Below, piece by piece: positions 1 through 11,935 of a stretch of 64,000 nt of DNA. The position numbers were made by a program, and so were the translations under genes. The notes beneath the pieces are model-generated. The model was not told where the DNA came from. It saw only the letters and a list, made by a program, of their open reading frames with translations, and did no database searches. How positions within the stretch are numbered: position 1 is the first letter of the stretch; each line of letters begins with the position of its first letter. This DNA is from Papio anubis. Its lineage: Eukaryota > Chordata > Mammalia > Primates > Cercopithecidae. The stretch lies in the NCBI RefSeq assembly GCF_008728515.1, contig NC_044986.1, forward strand, positions 115,928,313-115,992,312, written 5' to 3'.

Positions 1-1298
1 TGAGGGTTCAATTAATGCTGCAATATAGTTAAAGTTCTAGGATATTCTCTGACACATAAAAAGTTTGAGTATCTCTTTCCTAGGATTCTTGTTTTTATTA
101 TATTTGAGGAGTAGATATGAATTAAAGAACTACTACAGGAAGAGAGAAAGCTATAGAAGCATGATACACAGTTCCTGGTTTCAAGAAGCTTATGTATTTT
201 TAGAAAATGAAAAGTGATGTGAACACTAAAAAGATATAAGATTAGCACTTACTGGCAGAAATATGTCATGTTGGATATGATGATGACAGAAACATTCATA
301 AACAATAGAGAGTTAAGACACAATGGAAACACAGTAGGCTCATATATGGAAATTCAAAAGTATGAGACGAGTTGGGCAGTAACAGCTAGACTAGGACTTT
401 TGGCAACAGTGGAGTGGTTCTTTCCCGTCTTTAAATACGTTTATTATGGGTAAATTACGACCACATTGATTTTAAATATGTAGACAAGAAATAAGAAAAG
501 GCAAAGGCGATTGAGGAAAGAATTCAAATACAATATAATAAGCTTCAATTGATGCTGTGTTGGTCTAATATTATACAGCATTTAGATGCATGTTGAAGGG
601 GCTGGTGGCTGGGGTGTTGCTACAAAATTCTTAAGGTCTTAGAAGATAGAGAGCTATAACTAAGCACTTCACAAAACCTCAAACATTTCACTTGGCCGTG
701 AAAAACAAGCTAGAAACATCTCCCATTAACCCAGAGAAGCAGTAACAAGGATTGCTATGTGCCTTGGGATTTGCACAACAAATAAAAATGAATAACTCAT
801 TTTACAGATTGACTCCAAGTGGATTGCAACCCCAAGCCAATACCATCATCAGATATGCAAACAGTATTTATAATGCCTTCATGATATTCACATTGGCATG
901 GAAATCCCAGGTCAAACAGTTAACACACTATCAAGTTTAAAACAGCCATATGTAAAGCCACATCAGGAACAAACCAAAATAATTCTGAAGAGATACATAA
1001 ATAACCTAGAGCATGTGGAAGACACAAACAAAAAATTAATGCCTATGGAAGATAAGCTTATAAGAAAATTACAAACCAAGTTAGAAAAACATTGACCAGG
1101 AAGGGTAGTGAGTAGACGTAATACATGAGAGATTTTTAACCCTAAGATCTAGCAATAACAAAATATCTGAAAGAGAATAAAAATGTTTATATTTACCAGA
1201 AAGCTCTAATAAGCCATAATGAGGCCATCATGAAAGAAAGAGAAACAGTCACATATGAAAAAGCACCAAAGAGAGCTTCAAGAAATGGAAAGCAGTCA
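1..1298. other. Unassigned AT-rich sequence
   Basis: No gene is recognised. Open frames are at most about 80 codons and none resembles a known family. The stretch around 900-1100 is A-rich in a way that could be a very old L1 ORF1 remnant, but I could not align it with confidence. Confidence 0.5.
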
Positions 1299-1308
1299 CT
1301 GAAGTGTT

Positions 1309-1631
1309 TTTTGGTTTTTTTTTGTTTGTTTGTTTGTTTTCTGAGATGGAGTCTCACTCTGTCGCCCAGGCTGGAGTGCAGTGGCCAGATCTCCGCTCAC
1401 TGCAAGCTCCGCCCTCCGGGTTCACGCCATTCTCCTGCCTCAGCCTCTTGAGTAGCTGAGACTACAGGCGCCCGCCACCACGCCCCGGCTAATTTTTTTT
1501 TTTTTGTATTTTTAGTAGAGACGGGGTTTCACCGTGTTAGCCAGGATGGTCTCGATCTCCTGACCTCGTGATTCGCCCGCCTCGGCCTCCCAAAGTGCTG
1601 GGATTACAGGCGTGAGCCACCGCGCCCGGCC
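1309..1631 (-). mobile_element. AluY-type SINE, full length
   Basis: The copy reads poly-T, then the right-to-left Alu body, ending in the reverse complement of the GGCCGGGCGC head at about 1621-1631. Flanking short repeats ctgaagtg (1299-1306) and ctgaagttt (1631-1639) look like a target-site duplication. The body has the AluY signature 'aagctccgcc' and 'tcacgccattctcc'. The 5'-side tail is mixed T and G (tttg)n. Confidence 0.95.
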
Positions 1632-1804
1632 TGAAGTTTTAAAATGAATGCATTACTTAAAAAGCAGATTGACATCGCTGAATAAAATGTTAATAAGCTT
1701 GGAGACAGACATAAATCACTGAGAATAGACAGAAATATAAAGGGATAGAAAACATATGAATGTGGTTAAGAAATTAAGAAATAGGCAGTGGTTATAAAGA
1801 ATTA

Positions 1805-1872
1805 CTCATGTTACCAAATATCACCTGTTCCCCCAAAAACCTATGCAAATAAAAAAATATTTTAAAAAACCC
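1805..1872 (+). mobile_element. L1 3'-end fragment
   Basis: The text 'cacctgttcccccaaaaacc' followed by an A-rich tail matches the terminal 3' UTR of primate L1s. The same ending occurs at 57030-57074 in this window. The fragment is very short and carries no coding sequence. Confidence 0.6.
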
Positions 1873-1931
1873 AGGCAGGATAAAATAAGAAGGCTAAGTG
1901 TTTGTTCTGAGGGAGTGAACAGAAAGAATAT

Positions 1932-3000
1932 AATTAACATTAGAAGGGATGAGATTTTTTCCAGAACCAAATCCAGCTAAAATATTTTTAATTCAACACA
2001 AAAATATAGACTTCTTACCAATATGCATTCAAATATTAAAAAAACCATATAATGTAATTCATCACATTAACAGGCCAAATGGAAAATATTTGATCACATT
2101 AACAGGTACAGAAAGATCATCTGATAAAACAGTCAATTCATGAGAACCAGAATCTTTGTATAACAGAATAAAATGGAACTGCCTTACCCTAATAGAATAT
2201 ATCAAAATAATCCTGAATAGTGAAACATCACAAGTCATCAGATCAAATGAATCTAGAAATAAGGTAAAGATGATTCCTATCAGTACATCGATTCAACATT
2301 GTGCTGAAGGTTTTCAGAGAGAACAATTAAAGAAAACAGTAAAGGATCTAAAAAGGTGAAGGATGAACCATCTAAATTGTTATTCACATGGAATTGTCTA
2401 GAAAGGCCGGGCGCAGTGGCTCTCGCCTGTAATCCCAGCACTTTGGGAGGCCGAGGCGGGCGGATACGGCGGCCGGAGATCGAGACCATCCTGACTAACC
2501 CGTGAAACCGCCTCTACTAAAATACAAAAAATTAGCTGGCGTAGAAGCGGCGCCATGCAGTCCCAGCTACTCGGGAGGCTGAGGCAGAATGGCGTGAACC
2601 GGGAGGCGAGCTTTGCAGTGAGCTGAGATCCGCCTCTGCACTCCAGCCTGGGCTTAAGGTGAGCCGAGACTCCATCTCAAAAAAAAAAAAAAAAAGAATT
2701 GTCTAGAAAGAAAATCCAAAAGACTATAGCAAAACAGCTAGACATGTAATAAGGGCTTAGCAGGGCGTGAAAGCAGTAAAGATCAAATTATGCCGCACTA
2801 GTAGTGTTCTAATATATCAACAACCAATTTAACCATTGAGATTAAGGAATATCCTTCCCAATTACAAGAAAACCCATAGAGCATGTATCTAACCTAAATA
2901 TTCCAGATGTTTAAAAATAAGACTCAAAACATTATGCTTAAGGTTATAAAGATTCTGTATCATAAATATGTTGATTCTCTCAAAATATAAATGAATATTA
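1932..3000 (+). mobile_element. Old L1 ORF2 fragment, split by an Alu
   Basis: The sequence around 2040-2390 follows the reverse-transcriptase part of L1 ORF2 (for example 'cagtacatcgattcaacatt' and 'agagaacaattaaagaaaa'). After the Alu at 2405-2695 it resumes with the following ORF2 segment (2710-2900, 'tatcaacaac', 'attaaggaat'). Divergence, frameshifts and stops are heavy, which suggests an L1M-age element. The outer limits are approximate. Confidence 0.65.
2405..2695 (+). mobile_element. Young AluY-type SINE with perfect target duplication
   Basis: A 14-bp direct repeat, gaattgtctagaaa, flanks the element exactly at 2391-2404 and 2696-2709, so the insertion is recent. It lies in an old L1. 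The head 'ggccgggcgcagtggctc' and a clean A-tail are present. The body has an unusual cluster of small deletions and substitutions (roughly 2462-2500, 2540-2570 and 2600-2670) unlike normal CpG decay. See the finding on sequence quality. Confidence 0.95.
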
Positions 3001-4119
3001 AATAGCTTCACTTATCTGGAACTTTAAGAAAAACAACTGATTCTAAAATGTATGTGACCCATAATAAAGCAAGGCTTCTGATGACTTGCTCGACATTTGA
3101 TTTATTGTAAATCTGTGATTATTAGAATAGTTTGGTATTGCCCCAGAGATAGGTTAACAGACTACTGAAATAGAATAGCTGAAAAACAGATGCAAACATA
3201 CAAGGTAACCTGACATGTGACTACGCTGGACATTAATCTCATTTGCCTTCTCAGAATTGCTGGATCTTTTCCTTTTCTGTGTCTTGATGGGCCGATGGGC
3301 ACCCTCACCCCACCTGTTTGCCCTTTTTTGAATGGGGATAAAGCCTACCACAGAACATGGAATCTGGCTTCCTGAGACATTGCTAACAGACTGGTGATAT
3401 AATCCAGATGTTCAAGGGAAGTTAGCCCTGTGTGGTGTGGACATTGACCCACGGCCCAACAGGAGAAAGGAAGCAGACAGGCATGTACTCTTCCTCTCCC
3501 TCTCTACTGCAGATACGTCTAAGGGGATCTATTTTCAGTCTTGCCAGGGAAGTCAGAGTGAACTCTGTCTCTTAGAGTTTACTGGGAAGCAGCATTAGCC
3601 TGAATGACAATGCATTCTACCACTTGCTTCCCACTTTCCTTACCCCACTACTCTTTCTTTCTTACTCTATCTTGACTTGCACTTTGCAAATAACATGTTA
3701 GCTCCTTAATCCTGGCCCAGTCTTTGCTTTCTAGAGAGTCTAACTAAGGAGTTACAGATAGTATCACGATAGAGCCTTTAAGAGAAAAATAATCAATAAA
3801 CATGCTTTCAGGAAAAGTAAATCCTTATTTTATACCAGATCAAAACAAGTTCTAAATGGTTTAGGAATATTTAAAGTCAACATGTAGGCTGAACTAATAA
3901 ATGCAAGAAAATGTATTTTGTTAAATCAGGTTAAGCAGTATTTCTTAAATATGCCACAAAAGTCAAAAAAAAAAAAAAAGAGAGACATTTTTGAAACCAT
4001 CAATTATATAGGTGAACATAGATACACAGGTAGAAAGAGAAAATTTTTGATCAAGAAAGGACTAGACAAAGGATTGTTAAAATATGGGCTTTATAAAGAA
4101 CTTCCCTAACTCAAGTGAA
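3001..4119. other. Unassigned sequence
   Basis: No gene or repeat family is recognised. It includes a short A-run near 3967-3979. Open frames of up to about 65 codons have no recognisable motif. Confidence 0.45.
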
Positions 4120-4790
4120 ACAAATAAGTGACAGCTTGGAGCATCAGCCTTGGAAATATTGAGAAGAGGCCAGATTCTGCTTGTGCTCTGAAGAAGAGTC
4201 AACAGTGTGTCCTAAAGGATGGATATGGGGTGCAAAATAGAGAAGTCAAAGATGACTGTGAGATTTTTTTTGTTTGTTTTTTTGGCCTGAGTAATTGAAA
4301 AATTGAGTTCCTGTCAAATGATTCAGAAGTCTGTCAGTGGAGCAAATGTATGGACGATCAAGACCACAGGTTTGGACATGTCAATTTGCAGATGTCCACT
4401 AACAATCTAAGAGATGTCAAGTAGACAACTGGAAATATGTGTTGGAACTACTCCGGAGAGGTCTTGGTTGCACCCGTCCATCTGATGGTGGTTAAACGCT
4501 TGGTATTTAAAAGCATGCAGTGAGATGAGCTCCCCAAAGACATGAGTGTACACAGAGCAGACAAGAGACACAGTCAAGGACTGGGTACTGTGATACTCCA
4601 AGAGGCAGGGAACGAGAGGGAAAAACAGAGTATGGCATCCTAGAAGCTAGGTTACAAAAGCATATCAGAAGGAAGTGATCAGTTATGTCAAATACTGACT
4701 ACTTGTTAAGAAAAGCAAAGAGTGATATATGACTCCTGGATTTAGCAGCATGGAAATTGTCAGTGATGTTGAGAACAACACTTTTCAGAC
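4120..4790 (+). repeat. Old interspersed mammalian repeat, family not named
   Basis: The wording of this stretch (for example 'gatcagttatgtcaaatact' near 4678 and 'ggatttagcagcatgg' near 4738) resembles a dispersed mammalian repeat that I have seen in many loci but cannot name. No coding potential is visible. A poly-T/G tract interrupts it at 4265-4283. Confidence 0.4.
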
Positions 4791-7700
4791 TGTAAATCTT
4801 GAAATTAGACAATATCCTCATCTTTTTAAAAAGTTGTTTGGGTTATTTAAGTCTTTTGTATTCTCCTATGAGTATTAGCAAAAGCTTGCCAATTTGGATT
4901 TTTATTGGCATTCCAATTAATTCATACATCAATGCGGGGGTAATTGACAGCTAAACAATATTGTTTTTCAATCAATAAGCATTATATATTTATCAATTTA
5001 TTTATAACTTCAGTTTTCTTTAGTAATGCTTTGTGATTTTAAATATACAGGTCTTACTCATATTTTGACACACTTTTCTCAAAATACTTCATATTTTTGA
5101 TGCTATAAGTGATAACATTTTATACAATATGAATTTTATTTTCAAAATAAATTACCACTTAACAATAATCCATGGATTTTACTCAAAGGGAGGAATGTAT
5201 CCCTTTCAAATACATTTTTAATAGTATATCATTTTAATATTTTTATTAAATATTTAATATTTTGATAATTTTATTAATAGTATATTAATATTTTATATTT
5301 TATTTTGATAATATTTTATTTTGGTAGAAATACTTGCAATCTACTCTTATCTGTGGTAATGTTTTTAAATGTTTTAAATTCTATTTGCAGTTGTCCATTC
5401 CTGGTATACAAAATGCTATTGGATTTTATATACTGAATCCTGTAATCATTTAAACCCACTAATTAGTTCTGGTTTTATTTTCCTAGGTTCATAGGATGTT
5501 CTACATAAACAACCAAATGTCTATTGGAAAAGACAAGTTTACTTGCTCCTGTACAATCTGAATGTCTTTTCTTTCTTCTTCTTGCCTCATAGAACATACT
5601 AGAAACGGACTGCAGTGTTGAATAGAAATGGTGAGAGTAGGCTTCTCTTCCTTGTTCCTGGTTCTAGGAGGAAATCATTGACTCTTTAGCCATTACGGGT
5701 GTTGTTAGCCATGCGTTTCTTGTGGATACCTTTTATCAGGTTAAGAAAGTTTCCTTCTATTCCTGGTTTGCTGAGAGGTTTTACTAGGAATTAATGTCGT
5801 ATTTTATCCAATGCTTTCACTGTTCCATTTGAGTAGTGCTTTTTCAGGCTCTGGTTACAAATCATTATGTTGATTTTTAAATGTTAAATAAACCGGTACT
5901 TCTGGAATAAACCATACTGATTAACTATGTATTATTGTTTATATATTGTTGCGTTTTATTTGCACAAATTCGGTTAAGAATTTTTCTACCTATGTTCACG
6001 AGTATTTCTACCTATGTTCATGAATACTGTGTGTAGTTTTTCTTTTTCTCAGGATGTCTCACCTCATGTTGGTCTCAGAGACATACAGACATCACAGAAT
6101 GAGTTGGGAAGTATAACGCTCTCTTCAATTTTCTATAAGAATTTTTGCAAAATTGATATTGTTTCTTTTTGAAAGTTTGTTGGCATTTAGCTTGTTGGAA
6201 CTGATGTCCTCCAGGACTGGAGTTTTTTCTGTGGAAGGTTTTTAAAAATGAATTCAGCTTCTTTAGAAAAGGAAAGCTAACAGGTTAGCTATTTTTTCTC
6301 TTCAGTGAGTAGTTCACATCTTTCAAGGTTTATTTCAACTAAGTTGGCAAATTTATTGACATAAAAGTATTCACAATATTTCTTATCAGTCTGTTCATCT
6401 CTATGGAAGACTTTGTCATGTTTTCTAATTCTTAGTATTTGTAATTTGTGTTTCCTCCTTTATTGCCTTGATTAATCTGGCAAAAGGATCATTGATTTTG
6501 AATGTTGCAAATAACCAGGTTTTTATTGATTGATTTTCTGTTTTCCCATTGATTTTTCCTGTGATTTTTAATTGTTTCCATTCTCCTGATCATTCTGAAG
6601 TTCATTTTTTTTCTTTATTTTTTTAATGTATTAAGGTAGGGACTGAAGTCATTGATTTGAGACCCCCTTTTTCCCCCTAATGTAGGCCTTTAAGATGATA
6701 AATTTCCATCTAAGCACTTCTGTGGCTGCATCCCACAGATTTGGTTTCATTTTCATTTTGTAATCATTCAGTTCAAGATATATACTTTTTCATTTTCTTT
6801 TCCATTGCCTCTTTGACCTAGGTGATATATGGAAGTATGTTATTTATTCGTGCTAGTCAAGGATTTTCTAAATATATTTTAGTTAGTTATTTCTAATGTA
6901 ACTATACTATAATCACAGGACATACATTTTATGATTTGAATCCTTTTAAGTTGGAGATTTACATTATGGTCCAGAAAATGGTTGATCATTATAAACATTC
7001 CTTGCACTCTTGGCGGAGGTGGGGGGGAAGTATATTCCAACTTTGTTAGAGTCTTCTATGAACATCATTGAGGTTAAGTTGGTGGATACAATGTTGTTCA
7101 AGTCTCCTATACCCTTACTGATTTGATGTTTACTTGTTCTAACAAGTATTAAAAGAGAAGTATGGATTTATCTGTTTCTCCCTGGTGTTCTATCATTTCT
7201 TGCTTCATATGCTTTGACCTGTTATTATCTAGTTCATGTAAGTTTAAAGTTACTATTTCTTCCTGGCAAAATGATACTTCTGTCATTACCACAAAATCCT
7301 CTTTTTTCCTAGTAAAAGAGGATCATTACCTTTTGCTCTGAAATCTACTTTTTCTGGTATTAATACAGCCACGTCAACTTCTTTTGAGAAGTTGGTACTG
7401 CAGTAATTTTTTTTTCTATATTTACTTTTATGCTATGTGTGCTTTTATATTTAAAATGAATTTCCAGTTGGCAAAATATAGTTGGGTCTTCCTTTTTAAA
7501 AGATCCAAGTTGGAAATTTCTGACTTTTAATAGGGATCTTGAGACTTTTATCTTTAGTGTGATTGTTGCTCTCCTTGGACTAAATCTTCTCTCTTATTCT
7601 TTAATTTCCATTTGTCCCATATGTCCTTTGTTTCCTTTTGTCTTTTTTTTTTTTTTACCTTATTTTATATCATTTGATTATTTTTTTATGAGGCCTTTTT

Positions 7701-7904
7701 ATCTCCTTTGTTTTCTTATTACCTCTAACTCATTTTTTTGTGTCCTTTTAGTCATTGCTTTACTGTATATAGTGTGCACATTTAACTTATTAAAGTCTAT
7801 CTAAAAAGATATTCTACCATGTCACATATAGTATAAAAATTTCTCAATCACATACTTTTATTTCTCCGTACCTAACTTTTATACCGTTGCCCTCCTACAC
7901 TTGA

Positions 7905-8285
7905 CTTATACAGAGGCTTCTCGACTTACAACAGGGTTACATCCCAATAAAATTGTAAGTCAAAAATATTGTAAGTTGAAGATGCATTTAACACTGACAA
8001 CACAGCAGATGTTCCCTGACTTAGCATGGTCCACTTTATTTTTTGTTTATTTATTTATCTTTTTGAGAGATAGTCTCACTCTGTTGCCCAGGCTGGAGTG
8101 CAGTGGCGCGATCTCGGCTCACAGCAACTTCTGCCTCTTGGGTTCAAGTGAATACACGTTCAGTAGAACCATAACCCCATTGTAAGTCATAAGGAGTTCC
8201 TTAAATTATAATGGGTTACCTCTTTATAAGCCCATCTTAAAGCCAAAAATTCTCAAGTCAAACCATGCTCAGTCAGAAATCATCT
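7905..8285 (+). mobile_element. pogo/Tigger-like non-autonomous DNA transposon
   Basis: The left part 'cgacttacaacagggttaca' with 'cccaataaaa' and the right part 'taaagccaaaaattctcaag' with 'tcaaacca' are the roughly complementary ends of a short element of the Tigger type. A second copy of its left half is at 11815-11935. It sits inside the antisense L1 and contains an Alu fragment (8039-8151). Family assignment is from memory. Confidence 0.6.
8039..8151 (-). mobile_element. Alu fragment (part of one monomer)
   Basis: The text 'gttgcccaggctggagtgca' and 'ggttcaagtgaa' identify an antisense Alu piece of about 110 bp preceded by a (TTTA)n tail. It lies inside the Tigger-like transposon, giving three levels of nesting. 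Confidence 0.9.
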
Positions 8286-8770
8286 GCACATATTGTCTAA
8301 ACCTTAGATTACATTGTTATTATTTTTGCTTTAAACAGTGAATTTTCTCTTTAAGGCATTTATTTAATAAGAAAAACATCTTTCATATTTACCATTTCTG
8401 GTTCTTCAGATTCTTTATGTACATTTGTATTTCCCTCTGGTATCATTTTCCCTCTGCCTAAAGGAATTCCTTTAATATTTCTTATAATGTGGGTCTGCTG
8501 GTGATTCATTCTTTCAACTTTTCTATGTCTGAAAAAGTTGATGTTTCATCTTCATTTCAGAAAACCTTTTTGCTGGATATAGAATTCTAGGCTGTTTCTT
8601 TTAGTAGTTTAATGATGTTTTCTACCTTTTTCTTATTTGTATTGTTTCCACTGAAAACCTTCTCTCACCTTTTTCTTTGTTTTTATGAATGTCATGTATC
8701 TGTTTTCTCTTGCTGCTTTTAAGTTTGCCTTTCACCACCAGCTTTTTACCACTGATTCATGGATGCATTG

Positions 8771-9485
8771 CATTCCCCTGTGTTGTATCATCTTCTTCTC
8801 TCTTATGACCCTATTGACAATGACAGCTAATTAAACCCATCATCTCTTAAAATAATAAGTACCCTCAAGTCTATTACATGATCTCTAGGAATCAATAGAC
8901 CAAAAGGATTTAGTGGAAGGCACTGTTTTTCTAGGTGAACAAACACAAGGTTTCAGGAATATTTTCTCCTCCTGAAAATGATCAGGCTGTCATTGCTCAC
9001 TCATATTTTTAAAAACGTCATCCCAGATTCCTAGATGATAATTCCATGCTTTTTCCCCTTGAGCTTGTAATAATGAGTCTATAAAATGTAGCCTATTGCC
9101 TCACATATGTACTTTGAGGCTAAATTATATCATAATCACACCATAATAAAGCTTTATAAGCAGCTCTCTTGGGAAGTTAGATTGAACTCTTAGGTCAGAT
9201 TTCTAAAGTTACAGAATAATTATCTTGTATAGTTAAATGGTATAACCAGTATTCACAGACCCACATTCATAGAAAAATAACATTAAGTGTCCATTTCCTA
9301 TGCTTTTGTCTCATGAAATTCTTTCATCCTTTTCTCTTAATTTGGGTATTTTCCCCTCCAGATGTCTGGTGATCTCTGTTGTATGATAGTCCCTACCGTA
9401 ACCTGAGGTTTTAGAATTCAGATATGTTTACTGCATCTAAAATTTTTCTGTTTCTAAAATTTTCTGTATGTTTTCCAGTTAATTC
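8771..9485. other. Unassigned AT-rich sequence
   Basis: No gene, RNA gene or repeat family is recognised. Confidence 0.45.
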
Positions 9486-9602
9486 ATCTTATCATTGCTC
9501 AGTTTGGGCTTTGCTTAAATATACATTTAAGGGTTATATGTCTTGGCTATTCAACCCATCATATAATTGCCCAGTTTGGGCTTCACTTAAATATGTACTT
9601 AA
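9486..9602. repeat. Imperfect tandem duplication, 72-bp period
   Basis: A 45-bp block at 9486-9530 recurs at 9558-9602, both containing 'cagtttgggctt' and 'acttaaatat' or close variants. I count about eight differences in 45 positions. The 72-bp period is a multiple of three, so an open frame at 9424-9750 (108 codons) runs through both copies and shows a 24-residue repeat ('SSYHCSVWALLKY' and 'PSYNCPVWASLKY'). I regard the frame as chance. Confidence 0.75.
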
Positions 9603-9689
9603 TCTCAAAAGAGTGGATGGCACCAGGCTCAGCAAACTGTTTTTACAGTGTTCTGGACTATCTGAGAATGACTGTGTTTCTAGTCATTA

Positions 9690-9800
9690 TTATGATTATT
9701 ACCATTTACTCAGTAGTAACTATGTCATGGTGATATATACTTTATTATAATACCTCATTTGATTTTCAAAAGAACATGGGTTAGGCACTATTATTCTGCA
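9690..9800 (-). repeat. Possible MIR fragment
   Basis: The stretch has the reverse-complement MIR pattern: 'cctcatttgatttt', then 'ggcactattattctgca'. It is strongly diverged and short. Confidence 0.4.
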
Positions 9801-10494
9801 CTAATATAAGCAAATTAAAGTGTTTACAACTAAAGGAACTCCTCTAGGACTGTTAGATTCAAATGCAATGCTCCTGGGGTAATGGACCGTATTACTTCTG
9901 GCCAGACCTGCTTCCACAAATCTACTTAACAATAATTCGTAACGCAGAATCAGGAAGAAGCTGCTCCGGTATAGTTTAATAGTTTCCACCAACTTCTGGA
10001 GTCATGCAGTCAGAGAGAGATGCTTTCTTCCAAATCTGTGGTAAGGCTTCAGAAAATTTCCAGAGTGATACATTGTGAAATTTTTGTCTTTTAAGAGTCA
10101 TAAGCAGAACAATGGGTCCATGTATCTATACAATTATAGTGATTCATTATTCAGTGGTGGGGGGGAGCCTTAGAGGACATTTTGTAACTGATTAGTATAA
10201 GATTCGTTTTAAGCTATCTTGGCCCCCAAACAGTTGCAAACTACTCTGGCAGCTGACAAAGAAATCTGATGTCAAAGGGTGGACTAAACAGGCATGGGGA
10301 AGACAAATAGAAAAAGAACTAATCATGAAATGCTGAGTATGAGTAACAGCAATACATTAGGCCCAAATATTCTTTATAGTGTTGGAAGAACTAAAAAATG
10401 CATTGAGACAGACTGAAACAGTGACTTTATGTAGAGTTTATAAGATGGAGTCACATCTTTGTCACTACCTTTGCCTGCTTGTTTCAAATGATGG

Positions 10495-10495
<1 letters not shown>
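9801..10495. other. Unassigned sequence
   Basis: No gene or repeat is recognised. A G-run occurs near 10158-10164. Confidence 0.45.

Positions 10496-10534
<39 letters not shown>
10496..10534. repeat. (CA)n microsatellite
   Basis: About nineteen uninterrupted CA units. Perfect runs of this length are usually length-polymorphic in primates. Confidence 0.97.
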
Positions 10535-10537
<3 letters not shown>

Positions 10538-11378
10538 TCTCCAGGTAAGTAATTCTCACCCGACAGTGATAAGAACACTATGTAGGAAAAATATGTTTTT
10601 TATAGGTATTCTTAGAGTTAAATATTTCTGAGAGAAAGTGGGGGAAAATAAGAACAAATGAAACAAAATGTTAGCTGATGGAGAAGAGAGTGCAAAGAAT
10701 TTAAATATGAGTAGCATCATTGATCGCCACCCCCAAAAAAGAAGGAAAGTAGCTGTCACCCTGTATGGTATGCAGAAATCCTCCAACAACTTGCAGAGAA
10801 TGAGGAACAGTTGCTTCTGGATCAATGCACAGTCATTTAGTGGGTCTATCAAGCTGACAGTGAGAGTACCAAACCTGATACACATGAATGCCCAGGAAGA
10901 GTGTCTCTGGATGTCAGCCTTCTGTATGTCAATGAAACAAGACTACAGGGGTATCAAAGCATGCTCACAAACCACTAGTAAGCTTGTTTCTGCTACAATA
11001 ACAGACCCAAAGGCTAACGACAGTCTACTCTTTAAAACTTGGACTGTGGTAGTAGTGACCTTTAAGGCATTGACCCACGCCTACTGGGCATAGCAGGCAA
11101 AATAATTGAGCTGAAAAACGAGAGGAGCTTGCATTGCATTTGATAAGAAGGTAGCATTTGTTCAAGTGGTCACAATTATTTAACTTTGGGCTTGTTTTTG
11201 TGTACCTGCTCTCTGCCAGCTGGCATGAATGTGTTACGATGGCCATTAGGCATCTGTGGAATGGTCAGTCATCTTCATAGTGAAGTCCTGCAAAGGGTCA
11301 GGATGCCCACGGTGGTAATTTTTATGGGTATCAGCTAAATGCTTTAGGCTCTATTGTTTAAAACAAACATAGAATATT
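10535..11378. other. Unassigned sequence with a 141-codon open frame
   Basis: A plus-strand frame at 10668-11093 (141 codons) is one of the longer ones in the window. Its product has no recognisable domain, signal peptide or repeat, the minus strand is also open for 109 codons at 10556-10885, and no splice or promoter context is evident. I regard it as a chance frame and do not call a gene. Confidence 0.4.
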
Positions 11379-11429
11379 TACTTTATGGAATTCTTTAAAT
11401 GGTCTCAATTTAAACAATTCCATAAAGTA
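11379..11429. repeat. Near-perfect inverted repeat (22-bp arms, 7-nt loop)
   Basis: The left arm 11379-11400 (tactttatggaattctttaa+at) and right arm 11408-11429 (atttaaacaattccataaag+ta) are complementary except at one position. The loop is ggtctca. It would form a stable stem in RNA or cruciform DNA. It could be the remnant of a small inverted-repeat transposon; I do not recognise a family. Confidence 0.85.
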
Positions 11430-11814
11430 GTCTATGAATACCATGAATCATCTACTAATCAATTTATATAAATATCTTTATATAAACAGTTCCTTAAATT
11501 GTTTATAGAAAACAATCTTTTTGTATAGTAGTTAAAAAGAAACATATTACCTGATAATAACAGCCCATGATGTTAGGAAAATACTTTGTATGTTGAAGGC
11601 ATGGAATGAATGGAACTTCATCTTTATATCCGTCTTAGTTACTCAGTAACTAATATATAGAACTTTAAATCACAGACCAAACATCGCATTCAGTTATCCT
11701 ATAGCACTGACATATATCTATAGATCAGACTACTTCCTCTGAACTACAACAGGTTCCCATATAAAAAAAATCCGTTGTAGCACAGTCCATCAACAAACTA
11801 ACGATTCTTTTACA
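11430..11814. other. Unassigned AT-rich sequence
   Basis: Nothing recognised. Further short imperfect inverted repeats occur near 11460-11520. Confidence 0.4.
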
Positions 11815-11935
11815 TTCCCAACTTACAGTGGGATTACATCCCAATAAACCCATCATAAGTCAAAAATATTGCAAATTTAAGATGCATTTAATGCTGACAA
11901 CACAGCAGATTCCCTGATTTACCACATTCACATTG
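11815..11935 (+). mobile_element. Second copy of the Tigger-like transposon (left half)
   Basis: The stretch 'ggattacatcccaataaacc' through 'gctgacaacacagcagat' matches 7925-8020 closely, including the shared internal phrase 'gacaacacagcagat' and 'ccctga'. Only the left half is recognisable. Confidence 0.65.

Larger units (their letters stand above)
4840..8770 (-). mobile_element. Long, old L1 in antisense orientation
   Basis: Read on the minus strand this is L1 ORF2 running from the endonuclease (right) through the reverse transcriptase (left). Landmarks on the plus strand are 'gttgaatagaaatggtgaga' (5618), 'gaatgagttgggaagtataa' (6096), the 'tgcatcccacagatttggtt' area (6728), 'atatagttgggtcttcc' (7475), and upstream L1 sequence near 8490-8600 ('ggatatagaattctaggctg'). 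The age and divergence suggest an L1M family. No long frame survives. A DNA transposon interrupts it at 7905-8285. Confidence 0.85.

Noticed and set aside
10668..11093. 141-codon plus-strand open frame as a possible gene
   Set aside because: No domain, no supporting promoter or splice context, and the opposite strand is open over much of the same interval.
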